Assembly (NCBI GenBank): GCA_002989075.1
Contig: PSQN01000001.1
Coordinates: 248,001-312,000, forward strand
DNA: 64,000 nucleotides
Origin: Arthonia radiata
Taxonomy: Eukaryota; Ascomycota; Arthoniomycetes; Arthoniales; Arthoniaceae
Direction: 5' to 3'
Shown: in pieces, positions 48,565 through 59,267 of the stretch
How positions within the stretch are numbered: position 1 is the stretch's first letter
Layout: the number at the start of each line of letters is the position of its first letter
Made by a program: the position numbers and the translations under genes
The notes under the pieces: generated by a model
What the model was told of the DNA's origin: nothing
Database searches by the model: none
Seen by the model: the letters and a program-made list of their open reading frames with translations, nothing else

Positions 48565-50091
48565 ATGGAGCCGACAGGTGGCGCAACTATCTCTCAGCGC
48601 GTCTCCTCTTACCCCAGCAATGCCACAGATTTGGATGACTCCTCGCCAACCCTCCCTCTCCCCTCGACGACACCCACTCCAACCTCCAAATCCGCTTTTC
48701 CAACCACTTCGAACTTCTCGTGGTACTCCCTGGTCCCAGCATCCCACGACCTGCTCCCTTCCTTCCTCCATCATGACACATCCAAGCGCAAATTCCGCCC
48801 CACAGCCTGGCTCGATGGCCTCCGCGGCCTCGCTGCCTTCCTCGTCCTCATCTTCCACTTCACCTACCGCATCACTAACACCAACCTCGCCTGGGGCGCC
48901 GATGACCGTCCCGAGATGCACGTATTATGGCGGCTCCCAATCGTTCGCCTCCTCTCCTCCGGCAGCGCCATGGTGTCTCTTTTCTTTCTCATATCTGGCT
49001 ACGCGCTCAGCTTAAAGCCCCTCCAACTCATCCGCTCGGCGCAAAAAGGTCGCGGAGAGGGCAAAAAGACACCAACGTCTGAATTCACACATCACATCGC
49101 TTCCGCAATCGTGCGCCGTCCCATCCGGCTCTTCGCGCCCGTTTTTCTCTCAACGTTGCTCATTTTCGTCGCCGTGCGCTTGGGCATCTGGGACCTCACG
49201 CGTCCGTTCGCTGAAAACAAGCACATCTACCCCATCCAACCGCAAGAGAACCACGTCGAGACGAAGCCGAATATCTTAGCGCAGCTCTGGCACGTCTACA
49301 CCGAGCTGAGCGAACTGGTGCACAACGCGCTGTGGGAAAACTTCTTTGGTGGGAACTTCGACTATGATCAACACATGTGGACGATCCCCGTAGAGCTGCG
49401 TAGTAGCTTTCTATTGTTCGGTAGTCTCGTTCCATGCGTCTTCATGACTGCGAAGGCGCGCCTGTGGTATTGGGCGGGTCTTGTGGCGTGGGCGGTGGAT
49501 GGAGGGAACTGGCAGATGTGCCTCTTCTGGACTGGCGCTGGTGTAGCAGAGTGGAATCTGGCGACCTCGAATATGGAAGAGAATAGTGCAAGGGCCGACA
49601 CCGAAAGCAGCAGTGGTTCCTCGCCGCCAGAAACGCCGCTGCTGGTCATGCTGAGCCTATTGATATTGTCATACCCGGAAGAGTTGGCAGATAAGACACC
49701 TCTATACCGCTATTTGTCATACGTCAGTCCACCCTGGTTCGGACAGGATTTTCGCTTTTGGCAATGTCTGGGCGGTGGAATACTCTTCGCTACGATCTCG
49801 ACTTCTCCGGCGCTGAAGAAGCCGCTGGAGACGGGTGTGATACAGTATTTGGGGCGGATAAGCTACGGCTTGTATTTGATGCACGGGCCGGTGATACATA
49901 CGGTCGGCTTCGGGGTGATGGGGATACTACATGGTGAGAGTGAGGAAGCGATTGGCCCAATCGAATACCTGGTCTGCTTGAGTTTAACAGCAGGAGTCGC
50001 AGTGTGGGCGGGAGACCTGTGGTGGATGGCCGTAGATCTAAGAGCCGTAAAATGGGCAAGAAGCGTAAGCGAAGGTATACTGGTACCATAA
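48565..50091 (+). CDS. Acyltransferase-3 family membrane protein
   Basis: This is a single-exon protein of 508 residues belonging to the acyltransferase 3 family of multi-pass membrane enzymes, which move acyl groups onto sugars, lipids or small molecules. A Ser/Thr/Pro-rich N-terminal tail is followed by the family hallmark WLDGLRGLAAFLVLIFHF (about residues 82-99), whose histidine is the expected catalytic residue. SAMVSLFFLISGYALSLKP follows, with further hydrophobic helices and a C-terminal YLGRISYGLYLMHGPVIH typical of the family. The acyl acceptor cannot be told from sequence. It is not the N5-hydroxyornithine acetyltransferase of siderophore synthesis, which is a soluble GNAT-type enzyme. 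It converges with the kinase-fold gene, with only 137 bp between their stop codons. Confidence 0.88.
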   Translation: MEPTGGATISQRVSSYPSNATDLDDSSPTLPLPSTTPTPTSKSAFPTTSNFSWYSLVPASHDLLPSFLHHDTSKRKFRPTAWLDGLRGLAAFLVLIFHFTYRITNTNLAWGADDRPEMHVLWRLPIVRLLSSGSAMVSLFFLISGYALSLKPLQLIRSAQKGRGEGKKTPTSEFTHHIASAIVRRPIRLFAPVFLSTLLIFVAVRLGIWDLTRPFAENKHIYPIQPQENHVETKPNILAQLWHVYTELSELVHNALWENFFGGNFDYDQHMWTIPVELRSSFLLFGSLVPCVFMTAKARLWYWAGLVAWAVDGGNWQMCLFWTGAGVAEWNLATSNMEENSARADTESSSGSSPPETPLLVMLSLLILSYPEELADKTPLYRYLSYVSPPWFGQDFRFWQCLGGGILFATISTSPALKKPLETGVIQYLGRISYGLYLMHGPVIHTVGFGVMGILHGESEEAIGPIEYLVCLSLTAGVAVWAGDLWWMAVDLRAVKWARSVSEGILVP

Positions 50092-50228
50092 GTCTTGTAT
50101 ATGTATGTGCTATTCTTACGTATATACATAATGCCAAAAGCAAATCTAAATTGTACAGTGTGCAACAGAGCCCTCCAAATACTCGATATATTTACGCTTA
50201 GCCAATGCCGTCGAACTGGCATCAAATC

Positions 50229-51701
50229 TCACCTCTTCCTCTTTCTCCCAGTCTCCGTCTCTTGCTCACCACCCTCTCGGTCCCCTTCCTCTTCACTCCC
50301 GTCTTCCACACCATCTTTCCCATCACCAACCTCCCCCGGATCATAGGTCGCTCCCTCCGGGTCCCTCACCGCATTCCCAATCTTCTCCACCCCCTCCCGA
50401 TCGCCCTCCTTCGTCTCACACCGCCCCTCCTGCACCCACCCCTCGGTGAACCCGCCTCCAAAATCAATCATCCACAGCCTCTCCTCGTCCGTCCCGTCCA
50501 CCAGGAAATTATCAGCCTTTGCATCACCCCATGTAATCCCGTTGTCATGCAGACATTTCACCATATCATGCGTCTGCCTGGCCCAGTCCTCGCGCTTGGC
50601 CTCGGGTATTGAGCTGTCGAACTTATGTGTGAGGGGAGTGGGCGAGGGGATGAGGTCGAGGAGGAAACCAAGGATAACGGCGTGGGAGCCGGGAATGGAG
50701 GGGGGCGCGACCAGGCCGGCGAGGGAGGGATACCGCAGGGTCTTGCGGGCTTGCGCGTTGGGGGAGGTGAGCTGTTCAAGCCGCCGTAGAATGCCGAGCT
50801 CGCGCTCGATGCTGTGGCGGGTGCCGGTGCCGGTGGGGACGAGTTTGAGGAAGTGGGTGGGTTCGAGGGTGTTTGCTGTCGGTTCTGAGGCATTAGTGGC
50901 GGAGGTGGTTGATGAGTCGCGAGGTTGCAGTCGGACGAGCGTGGGATGGATCGGCATATGGATGTCCGCTGTCTGGTCGAGCACGAGGATGTCGTCGGGT
51001 GTGTACCAGGGTGCGGCGTTGCGCAGATTCTTGGGGATATTGAGTGTATTCTGGAGATTGCGATTGCGAAATTGTTTATGGTCGAGGTCGGAGTGCTCGT
51101 GTGCTTCGAGTTCCGTTGGGTTTGAGGAGCGTGAGCGGAGGGTGTAGAAGTGGAGGGGTGCGTTGAACCACTGCGTGAGGGTGACCGGGTGCTCTTTGGT
51201 AGATATTGAGGGCGTGTCTGGGAGCTTGCTGAACTGAGGAGCCATAGCAGCTAGCATCCAATTCTGCAGGGAGCGTTCGGGGTCGTCGTGTAGTGCGTCT
51301 TCTTCCCCGTCTCGCTGTTGATTGTTGCCGGCGCTCTGATCTCGGTCGCTGCTGTAGCCACTGTCGCGTGATTCGCTTATCCTTCTTTTTTTCTTTGCGG
51401 GCTCTGCGTTTTCGTCGTGAGCGTCATCGTGAGCTCTGCCTATCGCTTCCGCTTCGTTGCTACTCTGTGCGGCGACAGCTGCGTCTTTCAGTTCTACATA
51501 CTGCTGCCGCAACAGAGAGGAAGCTTTCGAGGTGTGCTTGCTGGCCAGATCTTGCGGGTTCAAAGATAGGTAAAGCCAATTCCCCTTTGCTCTAACAAGT
51601 AGCTCCGCGCCACCATCTTCGTCCTTTTCTGTGTGGAGACTGAATTGAACAACTTCGCAACAAGGATCTTGCTGCTTTTTACTCTCCTTACCTTCAGACA
51701 T
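50229..51701 (-). CDS. Kinase-fold (protein-kinase-like) fungal protein
   Basis: This is a single-exon protein of 490 residues from the ATG at 51701. The upstream in-frame extension lacks an ATG. The N-terminal half is variable and carries a basic stretch AKKKRRISESRDSGYSSDRD, resembling a nuclear localisation signal followed by a Ser-rich region. The C-terminal half is kinase-like: an N-lobe-type FLKLVPTG lysine and ERELGILRRLE glutamate, a catalytic loop GITWGDAKADNFLVDG, and a DFG-type WMIDFGGGFTEGWV. The usual HRD is replaced by WGD but Asp and Asn remain, as in a known fungal kinase-like family. Activity is plausible. Substrates are unknown. The tail is strongly acidic (Glu/Gly/Asp). Confidence 0.8.
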   Translation of the reverse strand: MSEGKESKKQQDPCCEVVQFSLHTEKDEDGGAELLVRAKGNWLYLSLNPQDLASKHTSKASSLLRQQYVELKDAAVAAQSSNEAEAIGRAHDDAHDENAEPAKKKRRISESRDSGYSSDRDQSAGNNQQRDGEEDALHDDPERSLQNWMLAAMAPQFSKLPDTPSISTKEHPVTLTQWFNAPLHFYTLRSRSSNPTELEAHEHSDLDHKQFRNRNLQNTLNIPKNLRNAAPWYTPDDILVLDQTADIHMPIHPTLVRLQPRDSSTTSATNASEPTANTLEPTHFLKLVPTGTGTRHSIERELGILRRLEQLTSPNAQARKTLRYPSLAGLVAPPSIPGSHAVILGFLLDLIPSPTPLTHKFDSSIPEAKREDWARQTHDMVKCLHDNGITWGDAKADNFLVDGTDEERLWMIDFGGGFTEGWVQEGRCETKEGDREGVEKIGNAVRDPEGATYDPGEVGDGKDGVEDGSEEEGDREGGEQETETGRKRKR

Positions 51702-52298
51702 ATTTGTACAAGAGAAGATGAGCGCTGCAATTGTCACGACGCCAAACCAGGGCACTACGCAGAGGATACAAAGCGAAATACATTATTCATCGCATCTTCA
51801 CCCGAGACGATTTCAGGTTTACTCTACGCTAGAGATGATTAGTTCTTAGATCAAGCCCCGAGCTGATAGGAGATATTGAGGAAATGAAGTCATGGATCGG
51901 ACGGTTTTCGAGGTTTGAGACAGGAACGGGTTTAGTGGCGATCTCAGATGCAGGGGCAAGCGGGTGAGCCCGCCGCCATGTGGCCGACCCAAATCGGCTT
52001 TCATCTCGTGTTCGAGTTGCCGGGCTTTCGAGGAGGACGTCTGCGATGCCACTGGATGCGTTGGTGATCAGCTTTCGCAAGCGTTGTCATCCCATACTTA
52101 GATAACACCACCAGAAAGAAGCAGGGTGATTTGTTGAAGGCTTCCTCGCAGCTGCATGAGCGCCCTAGATCCACGCGCATCATCGACAAGCTGGTGCGAT
52201 TCTCTAACGATGGGGTATCATTCCTGTATGCCATGCCTGTACAGCGTATTTGAAAATTCCAAAGAACGTCGGATGAGCAACATACGCAGCAGCGCTCT
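51702..52298. other. Intergenic region
   Basis: This region of about 600 bp holds the kinase-like gene 5' region and the RGG-protein 3' region, both genes being on the minus strand. Minus-strand open frames at 51829-52080 and 52001-52414 have no recognisable content. No repeat or RNA gene was seen. Confidence 0.4.
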
Positions 52299-53548
52299 CT
52301 ACCATCCGCCCTTGGGCGCTTTTTGTTCTCGTGCGTTGGACTCCCAAGCTGGACTCTGCGTCTCGTCCATCTGGTCCGCCCAAGACTTCTTCTCCGCTGG
52401 CGTCGTAGCAACATTGTAGGATTCTTTACGATTTGACGATGGCTTTGCGTTGCCTACTGTCGTATCAATCTTCGATTCTGACGGCTTGGCTCCAGTCCCA
52501 GAGATTGAATCGCTCAGCGCAGGGAAGTCGCCTGAGCTTGGGACGGACTGGGGGTGAGAGTCACTTCCTGATTGTTTGTTCCCACCGATACCACCCCGAA
52601 CGGCTCCTTTTCCTCGTCCACGATTACCCCTGCCTCTATCGCCACCACGGCTTGAAAAGGGAACACTGGCTTGTGGCTCTTCTTCCGCATAGCCCGATGC
52701 AGTCTGGGCCACAGTCGTCGTGTCCCGCGTGACCCCACCATAAGCACCTCGCATTGGTCGTCTGTGGGGCCTTTCCACGATATCAGCCTCCTCTTTCGAA
52801 GTGTCCCAATCCCGCCCTTGCTGGGCCTGCATCTTTCGCTGTGCATTCTTTTCTCTCTCAGAAAGCATTGCTTGACGATTTACACGATCTTGCTTCTGTC
52901 GCTGTTTCACTGCGGCTTCACTAGCTTGGAACGATTGCTCATCTGCTTGCGATCGAGCATGCGCTTCTTCGAGCGCAGAGTTCTTGACCTTCATAGCCTT
53001 CATCTTCGCATTCAGCTCATCTTCTGTAAGCTTTGATTTCGCAGGACCGCCGGTTGCCGATCGATCGCCGCGGACAGGTTGAGTTGGCAACCCTCCTTTT
53101 GGCGTATTAGGTGAAGTAGTTTCTGTAGTATCGCTGGGAGACAGGGCTGTGTTTGGAGTATTTGTAGGCTGTTTTGGATTATTCCTGGAGGACTGGTGTT
53201 TACGGTGGGGTTTTGGCTGCTGCTGCGACTGTACTGAAAATCCCAGCGATGGCTCCGTTGGATCTGAAGTACTATGAGGGTTTGCGACCTCTACTAAGGG
53301 TTCTGCGAGGGGTGTGAAGTCGTCACTGAACAAGTCGTCGGGTGGTCTGGTCTGCGCGAAGGCGCCCATATCTGGAACATCGGTCGTGCGTGAAGCTGTG
53401 CCGGTTGTATGTGAAGCTTGCGAAGTATCTGATGACATGGTTTTGTCTTTCGTGTGCGCATCCTTAGCCATCCTTCCGCATCAGCGTGGTCAAAACAGAG
53501 GAACCTGGCTGAAGCAAAGTACCTACGGTCGTCGATGTTGTCGCCCAT
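52299..53548 (-). CDS. RGG-motif, low-complexity RNA-binding-type protein
   Basis: The family is not recognised by name. I infer exon 1 at 53548-53523 and exon 2 at 53472-52299 (399 residues). The 50-nt intron has GTACTT and GGAAG ends and joins MGDNIDDRR to MAKDAHTKD. A start at 53471 inside exon 2 is also possible. The protein is hydrophilic and disordered at its ends. The centre is a charged helical stretch, with KLTEDELNAKMKAMKVKNSA and a Gln/Arg-rich continuation to about residue 225. An RGG cluster follows (SSRGGDRGRGNRGRGKGAVR), then SGDFPALSD and TPAEKKSWADQMDE near the end. The composition suggests binding of RNA or ribosomes in the cytoplasm, which is inference from RGG motifs only. 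Confidence 0.72.
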
Positions 53549-54336
53549 CTTGATGCTTCCATGATAGTATGATCGGGTCTGAACGATTTAAAAAGTTTGG
53601 TTGTATCCACAAAGTCCCAAAATAACAGTATTGATACTGAGCTCGTTTGCTCTTACGAATCAAAATGGTGAAGAGTATGGACGCCAACTGGCAAAAACGG
53701 GCTTTTTGGCACACCCTGCTAAACCATCAAGTCCAAGGCCTCGTTGGCAGTCACGACCGACGGGCGATAAATATGACACCAAACTGGCCACCATCCTTAC
53801 TCAACTCAACAATACGCACCCTACGAACCGGCTTACAGCCTGTTGTCAGAAGCAATTACCGTCAACAGAGCTTCTGCATAGGGTGAATAATTTCTACGAT
53901 CTTGGAAAGAGTCGACCACGTCAGCCCTTCGGCATCTCGAAGACGATCCTGAACCATTAACCGCTCCTGCGTATGCGCTCGATATCCTGGCGCATGTGCT
54001 ATATAGCCAGTGATTGCGGGCGTCCCGAGTGTGACGACCAGCTTTGCGGCCGGCAACTTAACCTGACATGCACAGTGTGTCTGAAGAGAAACACGGTGAA
54101 TTAATGAACGACGCTCTGATGATTGCTAGCCTGTTCTTCCTCTTGACTATCAGTATTCGTGTACATCACCCCGCTGCGTCGGAATCTTGAGATACCTAGG
54201 TGGCGCATGACATCCACAATATCGTGAATATTCGTCAAGGCCCTTCCAATCCAACATATCCGACTTCCCAGCGCTCTGGATGAAGCAAAGAAGGCAATGA
54301 ATAGAACTCTCCAACAGATCCTACGTTCATCCCGAG
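53549..54336. promoter_or_regulatory. Divergent promoter, RGG protein / DPH2
   Basis: This 790-bp region lies between divergent start codons. It carries one end related to the MITE-like element at 56079-56338 (see 54041-54075). No other gene or motif was recognised. Confidence 0.4.
54041..54075 (-). repeat. Solitary MITE-type terminal repeat
   Basis: Read on the minus strand from 54075, it begins CTGTGCATGTC, then GTTGCCGGC and CGCAAAGC. This matches the outer part of the inverted ends at 56079-56338. A partner end nearby was not found, so this is probably a truncated copy. Confidence 0.5.
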
Positions 54337-56058
54337 ATGTCCAGCATCACGTCTTTGCCAGTCATAGAGGCGCCTCCCGTGTTAAGCACGCCCGACACTA
54401 GAATATTCGAAGAGTCTGTTCCAGTTGCACAGGGCAATGTCCCGACAAAGAGCGATGAAGACATCGCTGCAATCTACGAGACAGATCGAGTTGCAAGGGA
54501 AATCCTTCAGGGCCAATGGACCCGTATTGCTCTCCAGTTTCCAGACCATCTGTTGGTAGACGCCCCACGAGTATCAAAAGCCCTCTTGCACCGCCTCCAG
54601 CCACAGCACGATTCCATGTACCCCGGACCAGCATCTGATGGTGACACAGAAAGAACACAAGCAGTACCCCAGACGCGGGGTGCACCGGAACCTAGGCAGA
54701 TCGTCAGCGTTCCTGCAGCTGCCCCCACCAGAGGCGCAAAGATCTTCATTCTCGCAGACACCTCGTATGGCGCATGTTGCGTCGATGAGGTGGCTGCGGA
54801 GCATTCTGATGCCGATGTCGTGGTGCATTATGGCCGAGCGTGTCTGTCTCCTACCGCGAGATTGCCAGTCATTTACTGCTACACCCAACAGCCCATCTCT
54901 CAAGGTGCCGTGGTTGAAGCGTTCAGCCAGAAGTACAGGGATCATGAGGAGCAAGTCATTCTCATGGCTGATCTGCCATACCACTTCTGTCTTGAGGAGA
55001 TCTTCCAGAACTTGCAGGGTCTGGGATATCACAAGCTTTTTGTCGCGAAGGTGATGCAGGATGCGGGATCGCCATTATCAAATCGGACCATTCCTCCGAA
55101 CACCTCGTTGCAGGAGTGGTCACTCTTCCACATCTCAGAACCTACGCCTTCCCTCCTGCTAACACTCACCTCCAGGGTGCGGGCCATCAGCTTCTTTCCC
55201 ACCGACTCAACAGCGTCTACCCCGCCGCAAGCGCTGGATGCGACCACTACATCGGCGCTTAAACGCCGTTATGCATTGCTTACCTCGCTGTCAACCGTGT
55301 CCATATTCGGCATTCTCATCAACACCTTGTCTGTGCGCAACTACATGCAGATCCTGAAACATGTGAAGAGCGCCATTGCTGCAGCTGGTAAGAAAAGTTA
55401 CACGTTCGTGGTGGGCAAAGTCAATGCAGCCAAGATCGCGAACTTCAGCGAAGTCGGGGGTTGGGTGGTCATTGGGTGCTGGGAAAGCAGTCTCTTTGAG
55501 GCCAAAGACTTCTGGAAGCCCATCATTACGCCCTTTGAATTAGATCTTGCTCTGCAAAGGGACAGCGATCGCTTGTGGACAGGGAAGTGGTCAAGCAACT
55601 TTCAAGAGATCCTGGATCCTGGTGATGCTCATAGCACAACGGATAGGGCTGCATCGAGCTTATCACAACGCAAGGATGATTTTCAAGAGCCGCGCGAATC
55701 AGACGATTCTTCTACGGAGGAAGAAAGCGCTCCTCCTGAGTTCGACCTTCGTACAGGTCAATACGTGTCTCATACTCGTCCCACGGGGAGGCCGGCATTC
55801 GGGAACAACAATGCGCTTCCGGCTCGCGAGTCAGGCTCACAAGCACTCACTCGGCGCGCAAGAGGGGAGCTCACAAACTCTGAGCATATCTCTCCGGCCG
55901 CGGAGTACCTTGCTCATCATCGAACTTGGCAAGGATTGGGCAGTGATTTTGGGCCTCCAGATGTGAATGCGCAAGCCGTTGAAGGCGCTTCTATGGAGCG
56001 AGGCAGACATGGCATCGCGAAAGGATACCGCGTCGAGGAGGAAGGCACAACGGATTAG
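54337..56058 (+). CDS. DPH2: Diphthamide biosynthesis protein 2 (Dph2)
   Basis: This is a subunit of the cytosolic Dph1-Dph2 radical-SAM-like iron-sulphur enzyme. The enzyme transfers the 3-amino-3-carboxypropyl group of S-adenosylmethionine to a histidine of elongation factor 2, the first step of diphthamide formation. It has a single exon and 573 residues. Conserved segments are LQFPDHLLVDAPRVS (residues 67-81), ADTSYGACCVDEVAA (about 140-155), VVHYGRACLSP (about 163-173) and VVIGCWESSLF (about 378-388). The last is followed by DFWKPIITPFELDLAL. Cysteines in these segments are the candidate cluster ligands. Dph2 keeps fewer functional ligands than Dph1. The acidic EEESAPPEFDLRTGQYVS and tail match fungal Dph2. 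The length is usual for the family. Confidence 0.95.
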   Translation: MSSITSLPVIEAPPVLSTPDTRIFEESVPVAQGNVPTKSDEDIAAIYETDRVAREILQGQWTRIALQFPDHLLVDAPRVSKALLHRLQPQHDSMYPGPASDGDTERTQAVPQTRGAPEPRQIVSVPAAAPTRGAKIFILADTSYGACCVDEVAAEHSDADVVVHYGRACLSPTARLPVIYCYTQQPISQGAVVEAFSQKYRDHEEQVILMADLPYHFCLEEIFQNLQGLGYHKLFVAKVMQDAGSPLSNRTIPPNTSLQEWSLFHISEPTPSLLLTLTSRVRAISFFPTDSTASTPPQALDATTTSALKRRYALLTSLSTVSIFGILINTLSVRNYMQILKHVKSAIAAAGKKSYTFVVGKVNAAKIANFSEVGGWVVIGCWESSLFEAKDFWKPIITPFELDLALQRDSDRLWTGKWSSNFQEILDPGDAHSTTDRAASSLSQRKDDFQEPRESDDSSTEEESAPPEFDLRTGQYVSHTRPTGRPAFGNNNALPARESGSQALTRRARGELTNSEHISPAAEYLAHHRTWQGLGSDFGPPDVNAQAVEGASMERGRHGIAKGYRVEEEGTTD

Positions 56059-56078
56059 TAATAAGCGATGACACGCTA

Positions 56079-56338
56079 CTGTGCATGTCTGGATAGGTTG
56101 CCGGCCCTTTCTCAGCGCCAATCAGCAGAGCCTTTGTGCAGGATAGGAAATCTCGAAATTTTAAGGAGGGTCAGCCATGCCAGCTCTTCGGCATCTGCAC
56201 GACTATTCCGACTCCCAAGATATTCCTACGCATACGTTCGACACCTGGACTCACAGTCGTCTAATAGCCCAGCATCTCAGGTGCTTATATTATTGTGACG
56301 CGCGCTTTGCGGGCGGCAACCTATCCAGACATGCACAG
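56079..56338. mobile_element. MITE-like element, 260 bp, TA target site
   Basis: The two ends are inverted copies. The first 25 bases from 56079, starting CTGTGCATGTCTGGATAGGT, are identical to those read inward from 56338 on the other strand. The element is flanked by TA on both sides (56077-56078 and 56339-56340), the target-site duplication used by Tc1/mariner-type DNA transposons. There is no transposase frame inside, so it is a non-autonomous miniature element. Near-identical ends suggest a fairly recent insertion compared with the RIP-altered block. It sits just 3' of DPH2 and may overlap its 3' UTR. Confidence 0.8.
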
Positions 56339-56369
56339 TATGCATAATAAAAAGGCACGATGCATACTG
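56336..56369. other. 10-bp stem inverted repeat
   Basis: CAGTATGCAT (56336-56345) is the exact reverse complement of ATGCATACTG (56360-56369), with a 14-base loop. It overlaps the outer end of the MITE-like element. It could be a transcript hairpin or terminator-like structure, or a trace of nested insertion. Confidence 0.55.
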
Positions 56370-57575
56370 TGGGGGTGATGGACCGTGGTGTCGCATAACC
56401 CGTGGGGTTGAAACGCAGCAATGTGACATCCATGTCGTTTTGGGGAAGGTCCTTCTGTGTGACGAACATCAGACGAACATTAGCAATGGGAAAGCTGTGA
56501 AGCTCGAAAGCTGCATGCAACAAGGCAGAGCACAAACGCCATGGGCGAAAGTCACTTTCGAAAGCGTGACAGCCACAGTCATGGTCAATGACCTGTTTCG
56601 GTCCACCTTTCGGAATCTGCTCCAACGATTGAAGACGATAAGATGGCGATTCAGTTCGGCCCAGAACAGCAACCAGTCATGACGATGTCAGCGCTAGCGA
56701 GGTAGCATACCGAGCTCCAGGTTTGCCAATGGGAGATCGATGTGCACCTCGGGGAAGACGGACGCCTGAGAAGGCCACGCTTGGAAAAGTAGACGCTATC
56801 TGGGCCCGGATGCCGCTTAAACTGCGAGAGTTCAACATGCCACGTTGTTGTCTTTTCCACATGCTTCTCGGCAAAAGCCAATTGCTGGGATTGTGGGTGC
56901 GTCTTGAGGGGCGTTTGTGCCAGAAGTTCAGAACCCAGTCTGCGGAATCCTGCCATCCTCGAGATCATCAAACTATTCCAAACTGGTCCCCGCAATCTCT
57001 CAGCCGCTTTTCCTTCCAACCCTCGCACGCTTTTGACACTTTAAGCTCGCCCATGTTTTGGCTGCTTCTGGGGCTTATCAAGCCGGCCGTTGAAACAGAA
57101 CAGGAGCAACAAAGTCAGGCTTTGCGCCAGTACCAAATCAACGTCGGAACCTCTCGCGTAGCGTCCCTCGCGCGTGGCTTTGGCGTCATCTCTATTGCAC
57201 GTTGATGACCCCTGCACGCAGTGCACGCCTCGACCAACATACTAATATCTGCTATTACTGGAACGACCCGCTGCCCCATCCATAACCATCCCCTCCATCT
57301 CAGATCGTGTGCCTGCATACTCCTACAATTCAACCTTGATTGTCAGCATCTCACTGGTCAACTCTCTGCGAAGCGCGACGAACACCCATCTTTCATCATC
57401 AACAAGAACGAACATCTGTCCTCTACCATCGACCAGGGGTATCAACAAATCCAACTCCTCCGCAATCGGACGGATCCCGAGGTGCAACATCTGCATGCTT
57501 TTCTCTTGAGCATGCGATTGTCCGCCAGGACGGGCAAGTTAGCACAATCTTTAGTCCACTCTTGTTGCAAGTACG
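56370..57575. other. 5' region of rhodopsin-domain gene
   Basis: About 1.2 kb of non-coding sequence precede the membrane-protein gene. Open frames on both strands (for example 56723-57205 + and 56651-57028 -) show no recognisable domain. The last 250 bp before the start codon are C/T- and A-rich, as usual for a fungal 5' leader. Confidence 0.4.
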
Positions 57576-59267
57576 ATGCCCGGTGGGATTAGTCCTCCTC
57601 CAGAGGTCTTAGCAAGCTGGCCCAAACCGAATTATATAAACCCAGAGACGCGAGGATGGAACCTTGTCATAGCATGTTCCATCTTGAGCTTCTTCTCGAT
57701 CTTGATTGTGGGCCTGCGACTATATACGCGCCTAGTGGTGACGAAGAACTTTGGCATCGACGATACCCTCATGATCGTCGCGACGGTACGTTGAGTACTC
57801 CGAGTCGATAAAGATAGTGTGATCATTCTCGCTAACGATGCTGCAGATCATCTCCATTGGTATGGCCGTTGCGATCTGCCTTGGTATGGCCTTCTCCCTC
57901 AATGCCTTGAGACGTACGCCAATTGACTTTACATAGCATCCAAAGTATACTACTTCGACCGCCACGTCTATGATATACCCTATCCCAGTGGCTTGTACGA
58001 AACCCGCAAGGTACGCCGCTGATGCGTATAGCTTTCATGATGGATATGCTCAAGTACTGACCATTGGAAACAGATCACATTTGCGCTCGAACTCCTATAT
58101 CTTTATGCCGTTGGCTTCATCAAGATTAGTATCCTTTTCTTCTACAGACGGCTCGGCAAGGGTATATTGTCCAAGATCGGAACGTCGATCATATACGCCC
58201 TGATAGCCTCCGTCATCGCCTTCATGATCACCTTCACATTCACGCTCTTCTTCCAGTGCAGGCCATTCAACGCGTACTGGCTGCAAGTCAACATTGTCTG
58301 GTCCCATACCCACAAGCACACCTGCACTAGCGACTACACAACGCTCATGGCAGCATCGATCGCATCAGTGGTGCAAGATTTCCTTGTTGCTGGTTTGCCA
58401 ACCATTATGTTCGTACGAATGGATATACCCTTTCGGCAGAAGTTGGCTATGGCGGCAGTCTTCGCCGTGGGCTTCTTTCTCTGCGTTGCGGGCCTCCTGC
58501 GCATCGTTTACGTACATCAGATTTTCAACGAAACGTACGATGTTACTTGGGCAGGGAACGACGCTTGGCTTTGGACAGCCATCGAAGTACTCCTCGGTAC
58601 CATTGTTGGTAGCCTGCCGGCACTCAAAGTGTTTGTACAGCGCCACCTCCAATCTGTAAGGTCTCATTACTACGGCCGATCCGCCGGCGAAGACTCACGC
58701 CGAGGCCCCTCCCGCATGTCTGCCGGCATCAACTGGATTTCCGGCAAAGGCAACCGGCGAATGTCGCAAAACAACGCCTGGGCCTGGCAACGCACGCCCA
58801 GCAACGTCGAGAACGGCGACATCCACGAAGATGACCGACATGGCCGCCCCATCCCTCTCAAGCATGTTGAAAATGTGTCCAGCCAACAGACGGACGGCCG
58901 CGAGACGCCCATCGAGCACGCGCGCAGGATCACCGAGGCTGACTGTTCCATCTACGGCAATGACAATCGTCGTGAGCCTGACTTCGAGGCGCAGCGGCGA
59001 CAACAAGCTCGACGAGCGCTGAATAGCCATCCCATCTCGCCGACGTCGCTTAGTTTTAAGCAACAATTCACACCGGGCCGCTTCCCAGAAGAAAAGGGAG
59101 GGACATGGCTGAGCGATCACGCGAGCGGGTACACTGCTAGTGTGACTGCGAGCGGTAGCTATGACGGCACAGAAGGCAAAGGGGGCTTCGATCCTGACGC
59201 GCACGCTTTGCCTATATTGACAGAACAGGAGTCAAGGGATATGGGCTTCATTGGGACGGCTCATTGA
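57576..59267 (+). CDS. Rhodopsin-domain (PTH11/SAT4-like) integral membrane protein
   Basis: This is a fungal multi-pass membrane protein of the rhodopsin-domain family, related to PTH11/SAT4-like proteins. I infer exons 57576-57785, 57847-57883, 57937-58010 and 58074-59267 (504 residues). The introns are 61, 53 and 63 nt with matching phases. Splicing gives LMIVAT-IISIGMAVAICLASK, then VYYFDRHVYDIPYPSGLYET, then RKITFALELLYLYAVGFIK. Hydrophobic helices are visible at WNLVIACSILSFFSILIVGL, SILFFYRRL, SIIYALIASVIAFMITFTFT and AAVFAVGFFLCVAGLLRIVY, with seven expected in total. The family signature ends at FFQCRPFNAYWL and TSDYTTLMAASIASVVQDFL. The cytosolic C-terminal tail of about 200 residues is hydrophilic and Arg/Ser-rich. 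Members act in surface sensing in some pathogens, but most are uncharacterised. Confidence 0.87.

Noticed and set aside
48241-48921. Minus-strand frame of 226 residues before the acyltransferase
   Set aside because: It is mostly antisense to the conserved acyltransferase exon, Gly/Glu-rich and without a recognisable domain.
48565-50091. Acyltransferase gene as the missing siderophore acyl-transfer step
   Set aside because: It is an integral-membrane acyltransferase-3 protein, unlike the soluble GNAT-type hydroxyornithine transacetylases. It lies 8 kb beyond the NRPS with unrelated genes between.
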